In this document: in pieces, positions 16,543 through 25,025 of the stretch
Layout: the number at the start of each line of letters is the position of its first letter
Numbering within the stretch: the stretch's first letter is position 1
Origin: Bacteroidales bacterium
GTDB lineage: Bacteria; Bacteroidota; Bacteroidia; Bacteroidales; SM23-62
Assembly (NCBI GenBank): GCA_016783865.1
Contig: JADHVS010000016.1
Location: 1 to 39,797, forward strand
DNA length: 39,797 nucleotides
Direction of reading: 5' to 3'
Position numbers and translations under genes: made by a program
Notes under the pieces: generated by a model
What the model saw: only the letters and a program-made list of their open reading frames with translations
Databases searched by the model: none
What the model was told of the DNA's origin: nothing

Positions 16543-17298
16543 TTACTTCTTAATGGTTTTATTATGGTTCCTGATGAATTGATCGAGGGCCATAATCATA
16601 GAAGGAGCTTCAGGCCTTGGAGCCTCTATGTCTAAACGTAATCCGGCGTCTTTCACAGCCTGTGCAGTGGAAGATCCGAAGGATGCGATTTTAATTTCCT
16701 CTTGCTTAAAATGCGGGAAATTCTTAAATAGTGATTTAATTCCTGAAGGACTGAAAAAAACAAGTACATCGTAATTCAGATCCGAAATGTCAGATAAATC
16801 ACTGCATACTGTCCGGTACAAAATAGCCTTTGAAAACAAAATCTTGTTTTTCTCAAGGAGTTCGGGGATTTCTGGTTTATGAATGTCAGACAGAGGCAAA
16901 AGAAAATTCTCTTCCTTGTGTTTAATGACCAGGTCCATCATGTCCTCTAACTGGCCATTGCCGTAGAAGATCTTTCTTTTCCTGTAAACAATGTATTTCT
17001 GGAGATAATTGGCCGTCGATTCGGAAATACAAAAGTATTTCATATTGTCGGGTATTGTGACCCGCATCTCTTCGCAAATCCTGAAAAAATGATCCACAGC
17101 TGTTTTGCTAGTAAATATGATAGCTGAATGCTTGAGGATGTCGATACGGCATTGTCTGAATTCTTTCGCTGATATTCCTTCAATCTGGATGAATGGCCTG
17201 AAGTCTATCTGGAGATTATTTTTATCAGCCAGTTCTATGAAAGGAGATTTGCCGTTGTTAGGATTTGGTTGTGAAACAAGTACTTTCTTTATTCTCAT
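16543..17298 (-). CDS. hemD: Uroporphyrinogen-III synthase
   Basis: Closes hydroxymethylbilane with inversion of ring D in the haem/sirohaem pathway. At 251 residues it has the two alternating Rossmann-like halves of the family. Conserved-looking segments are KVLVSQPNPN at the start, HSAIIFTSKTAVDHFF (about 54-69), YDVLVFFSPSGIKSLF (about 175-190) and KIASFGSSTAQAVKDAGL (about 203-220). HemD is poorly conserved in sequence, so the call leans on these segments and on the DUF4271-hemD-rnpA order typical of Bacteroidota. The DUF4271 gene ends 43 bases upstream. Confidence 0.9.
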   Translation of the reverse strand: MRIKKVLVSQPNPNNGKSPFIELADKNNLQIDFRPFIQIEGISAKEFRQCRIDILKHSAIIFTSKTAVDHFFRICEEMRVTIPDNMKYFCISESTANYLQKYIVYRKRKIFYGNGQLEDMMDLVIKHKEENFLLPLSDIHKPEIPELLEKNKILFSKAILYRTVCSDLSDISDLNYDVLVFFSPSGIKSLFKNFPHFKQEEIKIASFGSSTAQAVKDAGLRLDIEAPRPEAPSMIMALDQFIRNHNKTIKK

Positions 17299-17341
17299 GA
17301 AGTTCTGCTTTAATTGTTTCTACTATTCCAACTGTCCCTAC

Positions 17342-18472
17342 TTAAACCAAAGAAGAAAAAAACTTGTATATAACCAAAGCTGGTAAAAATTCAAGAGTAC
17401 AAAGGTATAAAATCAAATACACTCTGGAGACATCTTTATTAAATATTAGCTGAATGCCCTTTACAAAGCGGAATAAAACACCCGCAGCAAGCAATATCAA
17501 CCCGGCAATTATCAAATAAACACGCAGATTGTCAGGCAGATAGGCAATGGCCATAATAACAGGTATTAATACGATCCCGGCGATCTTATAAATGATCAGA
17601 ATCTGGCTCAAGTAGTCCTTAAATAGCTTATGGTAATTAAAAATGACACCGGATAGATGAGAAATAATATACCTGGCTGCCAGCAGCAGGGTGATAATAC
17701 CAGTTGAAGCCAGGAAAATGTTAAAGGGTGCCAGTGTCCATGGGTTCATTTCAAAAAACACTGCGACCAGGTAAAAAAACAATCCGGTGGTAATGATGAA
17801 GTTAAGGTTCAATAACATGGATACTCTTCTTGAGAATATGCTCTGGTCACGCAGAAAGTTTTCTGATAGCTGAAAATTCCATAGGGAAATGAAGGTCTGG
17901 TCTATGAATTTGTTGTAGAAAAGCTTCAGCCAGGCGAATAATACCAAACATGCAATGATGATTCCAATAAGCCAGTCGGGCTTGATCAATTGCTCTGTTT
18001 TCATTGCAGATAATGAAACCTGATCTATTTGTGTCTCAGTACTATAAGACTGATGAGGGTGGTTTGAGTAGACCAATCTGGCGGAATCCTCTACATAAAA
18101 GAACTGATCCACAGATTTTTTCAGGAAGTGCAAATGATTATCATCAGACAGGTCCTCCCCATTGTACTGATACCGGGTATTATCAAAAGAAGCATCGGGC
18201 ACAGGTGCATTATCAGTGGTTGTTAATGACCTGCTTGTTGATTGAGTCTGCGTGACAGGAGCAGTAATTGGAATTATAACAGCCACACTATCAGAAATTT
18301 GGCCATATTGTACAACACCATTAATTTCAGTAATGGAATCGGATGATGACAATGCAGTATCCTGAAGAATACCCTCCTGACCAGTTGTATCCTTCGATAC
18401 CACAACAGTATCCTGTATTGCGGCAAATTCAGGATGAGACAATATTTTGGTATTTATGGAATGAGAGCTCAT
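17342..18472 (-). CDS. DUF4271-type membrane protein
   Basis: A 376-residue protein of unknown function. Residues 1-160 are hydrophilic and rich in Ser, Thr and Asp, probably disordered or on the outside. Residues 165-376 contain about six or seven hydrophobic segments (for example IGIIIACLVLFAWL, FIITTGLFFYLVAVFF, AGLILLAAGVLF). The family identity comes from its fixed position upstream of hemD and rnpA in Bacteroidota and from its membrane layout, not from a catalytic motif; no function is claimed. A good promoter lies just upstream, so it probably heads the DUF4271-hemD-rnpA-MORN/TonB transcript. Confidence 0.75.
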   Translation of the reverse strand: MSSHSINTKILSHPEFAAIQDTVVVSKDTTGQEGILQDTALSSSDSITEINGVVQYGQISDSVAVIIPITAPVTQTQSTSRSLTTTDNAPVPDASFDNTRYQYNGEDLSDDNHLHFLKKSVDQFFYVEDSARLVYSNHPHQSYSTETQIDQVSLSAMKTEQLIKPDWLIGIIIACLVLFAWLKLFYNKFIDQTFISLWNFQLSENFLRDQSIFSRRVSMLLNLNFIITTGLFFYLVAVFFEMNPWTLAPFNIFLASTGIITLLLAARYIISHLSGVIFNYHKLFKDYLSQILIIYKIAGIVLIPVIMAIAYLPDNLRVYLIIAGLILLAAGVLFRFVKGIQLIFNKDVSRVYLILYLCTLEFLPALVIYKFFSSLV

Positions 18473-18491
18473 TAATTGAAATTATGCTTCG

Positions 18492-18524
18492 CAAAGATAG
18501 TCAGGAAAATAATAATAGTTACAA
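18492..18524 (-). promoter_or_regulatory. Promoter for the DUF4271-hemD-rnpA operon
   Basis: On the minus strand there is TTG (18524-18522), a 22-base spacer and TATCTTTG (18499-18492), an exact -7 match. The start codon is 20 bases after the -7 box. The -33 TTG is contributed by the edge of the 7-bp tandem repeat at 18518-18552. Confidence 0.5.
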
Positions 18525-18552
18525 GTTGCAAGTTGCAAGTTGCAGGTTGGGT
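18518..18552. repeat. Heptamer tandem repeat (GTTGCAA-type)
   Basis: Five adjacent 7-base units, all starting GTT: GTTACAA, GTTGCAA, GTTGCAA, GTTGCAG, GTTGGGT. The array overlaps the -33 region of the minus-strand DUF4271 promoter and contains the stop codon of the truncated mazG-like reading frame. It shares the period and the leading GTT with the inverted arrays at 1213-1316. Confidence 0.8.
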
Positions 18553-18683
18553 GGGTTCATCTGTCTGTAAACAAGCCTGGAACAAATCCTAATCTGATAA
18601 TTTTGGATTATTATGATGCCTCGTTGAACCCCGGTCGATTTGATCCATTGATCTACTTGTTGTTGTGCTTCTTTGAGGGTCAT
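18519..18683 (-). pseudogene. Truncated mazG-like nucleotide pyrophosphohydrolase
   Basis: A 54-codon reading frame whose ATG shares a base with the dtd stop codon (TAATG). Its first 19 residues, MTLKEAQQQVDQWIKSTGV, look like the N-terminus of the short MazG-type pyrophosphohydrolase that follows dtd in many Bacteroidota. From residue 20 the sequence (QRGIIIIQNYQ) no longer resembles the family; the expected RYFSELTN and the EEVGE-type metal-binding helices are missing. The frame ends in a stop within the heptamer repeat. I read it as a 5' remnant after a deletion that brought the DUF4271 promoter close. The overlap with dtd implies it was once translationally coupled. Confidence 0.7.
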
Positions 18684-19135
18684 TATTCCTTGTTTTTTGT
18701 ATCTATGTATATAGTTACAGGCCCGTTATTGACCAGCGCCACCTCCATAAACGCTCCAAATTCACCGGTCTTTACATCGTTTCCGGTATCCTCTGATAAT
18801 TGAGCGATGAATTTCTGATAGAGCGGAATAGCCACTTCTGGCCTGGCTGCCTTGATGTAAGAGGGTCGGTTCCCCTTCTTCGTGCTGGCGTGCAGCGTAA
18901 ACTGGCTGATAACCAAGACCTCACCCCGAACATCCTGAATAGATAAATTCATCAAACCCTGATCATCTTTGAATATGCGCAATCTGGAAATTTTTCCGCT
19001 CAACCAGTTAATATCATTGTCATTATCATCCTCTTCAATACCAATGAGAATTAGCAAACCTTTATCAATGCTTGACTTGACCTGTCCTTCTATGGAAACA
19101 CTGGCTGATGAAACTTGCTGAATAACTGCTCTCAT
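18683..19135 (-). CDS. dtd: D-aminoacyl-tRNA deacylase
   Basis: Removes D-amino acids (and glycine from tRNA-Ala) mischarged on tRNAs. The protein begins MRAVIQQVSSASVSI, the typical DTD start, so I place the start at 19135; a longer frame from 19183 would overlap the upstream kinase gene and has no family support. The two active-site motifs are present: SQFTLHASTKKGNRPS near the middle and the cross-subunit NNGPVTIYIDT near the end (the GP motif). The length of 150 residues is standard. It lies downstream of the hybrid kinase gene, and its stop overlaps the start of a mazG-like fragment. Confidence 0.95.
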   Translation of the reverse strand: MRAVIQQVSSASVSIEGQVKSSIDKGLLILIGIEEDDNDNDINWLSGKISRLRIFKDDQGLMNLSIQDVRGEVLVISQFTLHASTKKGNRPSYIKAARPEVAIPLYQKFIAQLSEDTGNDVKTGEFGAFMEVALVNNGPVTIYIDTKNKE

Positions 19136-19179
19136 TAGGAATTTGTAATTAAAGTGGGGTGAATAAGGCTGTGTTGAAC

Positions 19180-20898
19180 TCAATCAGACAAATGCTGACT
19201 AATGGTTTTTAACAATTTAATCCGACTGAGAGGTTTGGGCAAATAATCACTGAATCCTGCTTCAATAGTGAGATTTTTATCTTCTTCCATGGCGTAAGCA
19301 GTTTGTGCAATTATAGGTAATTTTTCATCTAACTGCCGGATTTTTTTTGCGGCAATCAATCCATTCATTACAGGCATTCTGATATCCATAAGCACAAGGT
19401 CAATCCTGGTTCCATCCTGAAGAACTTTAATAGCTTCTTTGCCATTCTTAGCATGGATCAGGGAAGCTCCTGTATCCTTAAGGTATTCATAAATGATTTT
19501 GTAATTGTAATTTTCATCCTCTGCAATTAAAATGACCTTTCCTTCCCAGTTGAGGCGGGAAAGGTCTTCTATATCATCTTTGGGAGTTTCTCTGTGAATT
19601 TTGCTACCTGATGGATTGTATGGGAGAGTAAAATAAAAAGTACTGCCTTCGCCAACAGCAGATTCTACCCAGATTTCTCCTTTAAGCATTTGAACCAGGC
19701 TTTTTGTGATGGTTAATCCCAGTCCGGTTCCCCCATACAATCTGGTATAAGCTTCTTCAAGCTGCCGGAATCGATCAAAGATCAGGGATAATTTTTCATT
19801 TTGAATACCTATGCCTGTGTCTTTGATATAAAATACAAGATGACCGGAGTCCTGATTTGTATAACCGATTTCAATATATCCCTCGTTGGTGAATTTTATT
19901 GCATTGTCAATTAAATTGGACAGGATTTGTCGGAGTCGAAGTGGATCTGTCTGGCAGGGACCTGGATCTTGCGGCAGATCCAGTACCAGTTCTATTTGAC
20001 CCTTCCCTATAGTTTGCAGTGTTTCTGAGAATTGTTGATGCAGACCGATGAGTAAATCGTCAACCTGGCAAGATGAGTGGGTAATGGTTACCTGTCCCGA
20101 CTCAATATGAGCAATATGAATAATATCATCGATTAAACGTATCAGCGACTGGCTGTTGTGGTTAATGATCTTAATAAATTTGAGTCTTTTTTCCTCATCA
20201 ATGTTCGAATCCGCCAACAATTGAGTAAAACCAATTATGGCATTCATCGGGGTCCTGATTTCATGCGACATATTTGCCAGAAAAGCAGTTTTTAATTTAT
20301 CAGATTCTTCGGCATGTTCCTTGGCTTTGATTAATTCCTGTTCATTTTGCTTTCTTACAGTGATATCGCGGAACTGTGCCTCAAATGTTTTAGGCTCTCC
20401 TTTGTTCCCGGTAAGGATACCTCCGCCAGCATGGCAGTACCAATGTCTTCCATCAGGGTTTATTAATCTGAATTCCAGGTTAAAAGGTTCACTTTCCTGC
20501 AGTGTATGATGAAGATTCGCTTTAAATTCTGAACAATCATCAGGGTGAACCATCTTAATAAACTCATCTGCAGAAATATCCTGACTTCCCGGACCGTAAC
20601 CTAAAAGTGCAAGCCCATTGTCTGACCACTCTATCGCATTTGATTTCAAATTCCAGGACCAGTTTCCTGAACCTGAAAGCTCCTGGGATTTATTGAGTTT
20701 CTTCTGACTTCGAATTATTATTGAAGTAGCTTTTTTTAACTCGTTGATATGATTCAGCAACTCGTTGTTTTTCTGATTTAGTTCATCGGATTGCCTGACG
20801 AGTTGTTCGTCATTTGACTTTTTAAGCCTGGAATTTTCTTCTTCAAGTTGTTTAATCCTTGATTGAAGATCTTCTATTGAAGGTTTATTCTGTTTCAT
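19180..20898 (-). CDS. Cytoplasmic PAS hybrid histidine kinase / response regulator
   Basis: A 572-residue phosphorelay sensor with no transmembrane segment. An N-terminal coiled coil (about 5-70) is followed by a PAS/PAC domain (about 75-185, with FEAQFRDITVRKQ). The HisKA domain has the phospho-acceptor H212 in NMSHEIRTPMNAIIGF. The ATPase domain has N-box LIDNAIKFTNEG, G1 KDTGIGI and G2 GGTGLGL. The C-terminal receiver (about 453-572) has the acidic pair E460-D461, phospho-acceptor D505 in LVLMDIRMPVMNG and K557 in LPKPLS. No DNA-binding output domain is present, so a separate phosphotransfer protein or regulator must act downstream. It is the fourth gene of a probable operon headed by the DsrE-like gene. 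Confidence 0.95.
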   Translation of the reverse strand: MKQNKPSIEDLQSRIKQLEEENSRLKKSNDEQLVRQSDELNQKNNELLNHINELKKATSIIIRSQKKLNKSQELSGSGNWSWNLKSNAIEWSDNGLALLGYGPGSQDISADEFIKMVHPDDCSEFKANLHHTLQESEPFNLEFRLINPDGRHWYCHAGGGILTGNKGEPKTFEAQFRDITVRKQNEQELIKAKEHAEESDKLKTAFLANMSHEIRTPMNAIIGFTQLLADSNIDEEKRLKFIKIINHNSQSLIRLIDDIIHIAHIESGQVTITHSSCQVDDLLIGLHQQFSETLQTIGKGQIELVLDLPQDPGPCQTDPLRLRQILSNLIDNAIKFTNEGYIEIGYTNQDSGHLVFYIKDTGIGIQNEKLSLIFDRFRQLEEAYTRLYGGTGLGLTITKSLVQMLKGEIWVESAVGEGSTFYFTLPYNPSGSKIHRETPKDDIEDLSRLNWEGKVILIAEDENYNYKIIYEYLKDTGASLIHAKNGKEAIKVLQDGTRIDLVLMDIRMPVMNGLIAAKKIRQLDEKLPIIAQTAYAMEEDKNLTIEAGFSDYLPKPLSRIKLLKTISQHLSD

Positions 20899-20938
20899 GG
20901 AAGAGACAGAGATAAATCGGGGGTTATTAAATAAATCT

Positions 20939-22000
20939 TTATTCGGTTCTACACTTTGAATAGATTTCCGAATCAGTTAACCTGGGGTTGTTCAGGATAA
21001 AATAAAATTGTTCGATGTACTTGACAATATACTTTCTTTCTTTTTCTTCCAGGTAAGTAAAATTATTCCAAAATGAATAAATTTCTTGTTCTTTTTCTTT
21101 AAAAAACTCAATGGTTTCAATATATTCCTGGTTGGTTCTGCATATTCCGCGGTATAATCTCTCCCTGACAGATTGAATTTCCAGATTTGGTGCAGGGTAG
21201 GCATAATTGGTATTCACCAAGCCACACCAATCAAAATCATAGGGAACAGCAATTGGGGGTAGATAGGGAGCAGACCTGATCAGTTCGACATTATGTAACC
21301 CGGGAACAGACCAATCTGTATTGCCTATCATGAATTGGAACATGGATAATTTTACCATTGCATCGCTTTGAATGTCTTTTTGTTTGACATTTTCTATATC
21401 AACTTCCTCACATCCATTTCTGGCGGCCATTTTACCTGCAGTTTCAAGAAAAAATCCATATTTCTCAATGGGCTCCAATCTTCCACTCAAATCAATATAG
21501 GTCACACGAAGCAATCTGACCCGATAGCTTTTTTCTGAGATAAGATTGTACAGGCGGTAGGTCATATACTCCTTTAGCAGGTATTTTTCATAGTATTTTT
21601 TCTTGGTATTGCAATGTGTGACAAGTTTTAGCTTTTCCTGCTTTTCGAACAGCGTATTTTCAACAGCAGCACCAGAAAAGTCAATTCGGAGGGGAGGAAA
21701 ATCGCAATTGTCGGGATTTCTCCGAAAATTCCCACGGGTTCTGATGAGTGTTTGCAAATGAATGGTATCGCCATTTACATCAAGGTGGGAAAATAAAGCA
21801 TCATGGTTTTTTCTGTCATCTTCAATATCTCTGATAACCGCTGACATATCAAAAGCAATGAATACTTCAAGCAGTTCGTTTGATTCAAACAGGGGTGGTG
21901 GGGTATATTCGGATTGACTGATTGTGTCATCCTGGGCTAATGCAAACAGGTTATTCCCCAGGATAATAAGAACAAGGATATGAAATTTCGGAAACTTCAT
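20939..22000 (-). CDS. Secreted protein with CotH-like atypical kinase features
   Basis: No certain family match. The protein (353 residues) has a signal peptide (1-22, ending FALAQ). The middle resembles the CotH atypical kinase plan: RTRGNFRR (87-94) and a PPLRIDF strand where CotH has its RGN-type glycine-rich start, KLKLVTHC (123-130) for the lysine strand, a helix YLLKEYMTYRLYNLI, then YGFFLET with E186. GNTDWSVPGLHN (226-237) and PYDFDW (253-258) fit the catalytic-loop and metal-binding motifs. If right, it would phosphorylate proteins or other substrates outside the inner membrane. It starts nine bases after the stop of a secreted phosphatase gene. The kinase call is inference from motif order. 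Confidence 0.55.
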   Translation of the reverse strand: MKFPKFHILVLIILGNNLFALAQDDTISQSEYTPPPLFESNELLEVFIAFDMSAVIRDIEDDRKNHDALFSHLDVNGDTIHLQTLIRTRGNFRRNPDNCDFPPLRIDFSGAAVENTLFEKQEKLKLVTHCNTKKKYYEKYLLKEYMTYRLYNLISEKSYRVRLLRVTYIDLSGRLEPIEKYGFFLETAGKMAARNGCEEVDIENVKQKDIQSDAMVKLSMFQFMIGNTDWSVPGLHNVELIRSAPYLPPIAVPYDFDWCGLVNTNYAYPAPNLEIQSVRERLYRGICRTNQEYIETIEFFKEKEQEIYSFWNNFTYLEEKERKYIVKYIEQFYFILNNPRLTDSEIYSKCRTE

Positions 22001-22009
22001 CCATTTTTA

Positions 22010-23491
22010 TTAAAATGGTTTTCTGAAACCACTTGTAGATAATAAGTATTTTACCTCCTCTTCAATGAGCAATGCTTGCATGCTGAAACCATAATTATAA
22101 AAGGGTACATCCAGCATAAAAACACGATTATTATAAAGGGCTGAGACAGAATCCACATTGGAATGACCGATATAAACAGAAGACACACTGTAATGATCAA
22201 GAATAGCGTTTAAGTCATTCTCTGTAAAACGAGGGTAATAAGCCTCCGTTTCAATAAATCCACGGTACCAGAAGGGGCCTTTCATACCCATTATTATTTC
22301 CCTGTTTTCCAATCCGTATTTTCTGTTCCGCTCCGGATAATTAAGGAAATAACGGACCCTGTCGTTCATTTCTTCCAATGTTAGATCCAGGTCTATAATT
22401 TCGGAAGAAATACCCGCATGAACAAATAATTTGTCATCTATTATGATAATACTGTTTTTGGATCTCAACCAGTTCCCGAGCACGGTTTTTTTGGCAAAGA
22501 GCTGACCATATGATAATTGAAGCTTTTTGCATAAATAATAATATTTATCGGTAATAAACCTGTGGTCATTTAACAGGATCATGACCTCATGGTTTCCAAG
22601 AATAAAATGAACTACTCCTCCCGATTCAAGCGCCTGTTGCTCCAATTGATAAATGAACCATAATGACTCCGTTACTTTATCGCCGCGGTCGAAAATATCA
22701 CCAAGAAGAACAACATGACCCATTCCAAATGTCCATTTTAATTGATCATCTACAACTCCATTGTTTATAAGAAAAAGAATAAGGCTGTCATATCCACCAT
22801 GAATATCACCAATGATTAACAAATTACTAACACCAGTATAACGGGATGGTCCGGCTGTATGAGTTTTATTCAGAGAATAGCTGATAGTGTCATATGCAAA
22901 TCCAGGCATAAGGAAGGGAAGCTCTTCTATCTTAAACTGTTTTTTTATTTTATTCGAATGATTATGCGCAGAATCGTGAACCATATAAAAGGCATTTATC
23001 CGGTCATCATTTTTCCAGGAAACATAAGGACCATCACGGAAGGGAGGTAAGTTTCTTTCATATCTTGATTTTAAGTATCTGGAAGCTTCAGGATGATGAG
23101 CCCTGACGGCAAAATCGTATGCGGTCAACCATTTTTCATTTTTATAATTAAGCCAGGCACCTTTGCGCATAAGGAGCTTTATAATTTTCATATGACCCGT
23201 TTTTGCAGCATACATTAATGGTGTATCTTGCTGAGAGTCTGCTACATTGGGACCTGCTCCGGCTTCGAGCAGAAACTTTACCATTTTCCTGTTGTACTTT
23301 GAAATGGCATAGGTGAGCAAGGTCAGACTGTCCTTGCCATATTTCAGGTCTATATCATTTGTTTGCAGAAACAATTCAATGGCTGCCACATTGTTATCAT
23401 CAATCTCCTTAAAAATCGGTGGGTCAGCAAATAGTTGGCAAAGCGGGATGAGAAAGGCGATTAAAACGAATATGAATTGCTTAATGGTCAT
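22010..23491 (-). CDS. Secreted ankyrin-repeat calcineurin-like phosphatase
   Basis: A 493-residue two-domain protein. A signal peptide (1-22) is followed by about three ankyrin repeats (about 33-145; DTPLMYAAKTGHMKIIKLLMRKGA is the clearest), which normally bind protein partners. A metallophosphoesterase domain (about 222-485) carries every signature of the PPP-type family: GDIHG (D229, H231), GDIFDRG (D265, R269), GNHE (N300, H301), VHAG (H358) and IGHSNVD (H443). The motifs resemble bacterial Ser/Thr-phosphatase-like (Shewanella-type) enzymes more than nucleotidases. The adjoining downstream gene encodes a secreted kinase-like protein, suggesting opposing enzymes acting outside the cytoplasm. 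It starts 15 bases downstream of the DsrE-like gene. Confidence 0.88.
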   Translation of the reverse strand: MTIKQFIFVLIAFLIPLCQLFADPPIFKEIDDNNVAAIELFLQTNDIDLKYGKDSLTLLTYAISKYNRKMVKFLLEAGAGPNVADSQQDTPLMYAAKTGHMKIIKLLMRKGAWLNYKNEKWLTAYDFAVRAHHPEASRYLKSRYERNLPPFRDGPYVSWKNDDRINAFYMVHDSAHNHSNKIKKQFKIEELPFLMPGFAYDTISYSLNKTHTAGPSRYTGVSNLLIIGDIHGGYDSLILFLINNGVVDDQLKWTFGMGHVVLLGDIFDRGDKVTESLWFIYQLEQQALESGGVVHFILGNHEVMILLNDHRFITDKYYYLCKKLQLSYGQLFAKKTVLGNWLRSKNSIIIIDDKLFVHAGISSEIIDLDLTLEEMNDRVRYFLNYPERNRKYGLENREIIMGMKGPFWYRGFIETEAYYPRFTENDLNAILDHYSVSSVYIGHSNVDSVSALYNNRVFMLDVPFYNYGFSMQALLIEEEVKYLLSTSGFRKPF

Positions 23492-23506
23492 TGTGATATC
23501 ATGCGG

Positions 23507-23752
23507 TCAGAGGCTGAGAATTTTTCTGCCTTCTTTAATGTAATTTGTTAAAATGGTACCAGTAAACTTAACATCAACTCCTGCCTCTTCCAGTATGGGA
23601 CTTACACCATACATGTCAGCACAAGTTTTACATGCTTCAACATTAACACCCTGATCGATCATTTTCTTTGCGTTGAACGTGTACATGAATGCCATTTTCA
23701 GTGCAACTTCTCTGTCTCCACTGGTCCATAACACTACCAGTTTTTCATTCAT
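23507..23752 (-). CDS. Small DsrE-like protein
   Basis: An 81-residue protein resembling the DsrE/DsrF sulfur-relay fold in reduced form: a first strand KLVVLWTSGD, a helix ALKMAFMYTFNAKK, then VNVEACKTCADMYG with C41 and C44, and FTGTILTNYIKEGRKILS at the end. The cysteine before a turn in the third segment is where DsrE-type proteins carry their persulfide cysteine; here there is a CxxC pair. It probably heads the operon with the phosphatase, kinase-like and hybrid kinase genes. No partner DsrF/H or TusA gene is present, so a sulfur-relay role is not established. Confidence 0.7.
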   Translation of the reverse strand: MNEKLVVLWTSGDREVALKMAFMYTFNAKKMIDQGVNVEACKTCADMYGVSPILEEAGVDVKFTGTILTNYIKEGRKILSL

Positions 23753-23833
23753 AATAATTGAATTAAGGATTTAGCATGCAAAATAACTAAATATTCAGAG
23801 GAGAAGGTTGATGAAGCGGGTTTTATGATATAT

Positions 23834-25003
23834 TTAAAAATTCCACTTCAATCTTAAAAAAGCAAGAGTAATGTTCTGTCTCTGCTTTTTCAGGGTAAAC
23901 GAATCCTCCAGCTCGGCTGAGAATAACTGGAGAAAGAAGCTGAGATCAAGGTTTTCTAGCATGTTATAGGATAGACTGGGACCGGCAAATGCCCCTTTCA
24001 GGTCGGGGAAGTACATTCCGGCGATGCTACCCTGGAATAATGGGGTTATAGGATAGGAAGCGGATGCAAAGAATGAGTAGTCAGTAAAAGCCAGGGATTT
24101 AACATTCATTGGGGAGACATAATAATCAAGAAATCCTCCGGGGGGCATATATGATTTATTTGAATATAAAAACTCAAACTGAAGTATTAAAGAGTTGGTG
24201 AATGTGTAGTCGAGTCCTGCAGAGGCGATAATTACCCCTGAAGTATCTTTGAAATTATCAATATCATGAAAATAGGAAAGCTCTCCCCTGAAACCGGCAT
24301 TCCAAAGATTGCCTGACCACCCAATTCCGGCTACATAATCTTCTTCACTCAGCAGGCCACCTATTAATTGCAAATCGTAGCCCAGCACATTAAACCTGAA
24401 TAATCCTGCGGCGGTTACTTTATTCGAGCTGTCAATTTTAGCCGCAAGCTCAATGGTTGAGGTGTACCCTGGATAATATTGCAGGCGGATGGCATCGCTT
24501 CCGGGTCGTTCCACATAATCGACATCAAAATAGGAATACACATTGAACAGATCGTTTGGATTCCAGACTAGTGATTGCCCCCAATTAATTCTTTGTCTTC
24601 CCGCCGTTCCAACAAAATTGCCAGCTGTATACTGAACCCAGAGCCTGTCAATGGTTGAGTTCAACGCATATGATTTGCCTGAGAACAGGTTGAAGGAAAG
24701 ATCTAACCAACCATCGTCTTTATCTAATGCATCGATATACTCAGGTCCTGATTCAACCATTTCACCATAGATCAGTCTATTCCTTACCTGAATTGAGGCG
24801 GAAAGATTATTTATGGGATAGAGAAACAGATTAAGCCTGTTATGGAATAAATTTTCGGAGATCCAGTCATCATCGACATCTTCAAACATAACCGTTTGCA
24901 TTCCGGTAAGGTATCCATTTAATTCAATTTTTTTCTGTCCGTCCTGGGCGAACAATGAAACCGGAAAGAACAGAAACAAGAGTAATTGTTTGAAGCATTT
25001 CAT
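23834..25003 (-). CDS. Outer-membrane beta-barrel protein of the TetR-regulated transport operon
   Basis: A 389-residue exported protein with a signal peptide (1-19, SLFAQ). The remainder alternates aromatic and polar residues in amphipathic strands and ends in LAFLRLKWNF, the aromatic C-terminus recognised by the Bam machinery. The segment GRQRINWGQSLVWNPNDLFN resembles the DUF1302-type or porin-like barrels that accompany lipid exporters, though I cannot confirm the family. It lies 22 bases after the ATPase gene, last in the operon, so the likely role is as the outer-membrane component of the same transport route. Confidence 0.8.
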   Translation of the reverse strand: MKCFKQLLLFLFFPVSLFAQDGQKKIELNGYLTGMQTVMFEDVDDDWISENLFHNRLNLFLYPINNLSASIQVRNRLIYGEMVESGPEYIDALDKDDGWLDLSFNLFSGKSYALNSTIDRLWVQYTAGNFVGTAGRQRINWGQSLVWNPNDLFNVYSYFDVDYVERPGSDAIRLQYYPGYTSTIELAAKIDSSNKVTAAGLFRFNVLGYDLQLIGGLLSEEDYVAGIGWSGNLWNAGFRGELSYFHDIDNFKDTSGVIIASAGLDYTFTNSLILQFEFLYSNKSYMPPGGFLDYYVSPMNVKSLAFTDYSFFASASYPITPLFQGSIAGMYFPDLKGAFAGPSLSYNMLENLDLSFFLQLFSAELEDSFTLKKQRQNITLAFLRLKWNF

Positions 25004-25025
25004 GACTTTAATAACTGCCGGATTA

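Noticed and set aside
19136..19183. N-terminal extension of dtd from ATG 19183
   Set aside because: The family start MRAVIQQV is at 19135, and the extension overlaps the upstream kinase gene.
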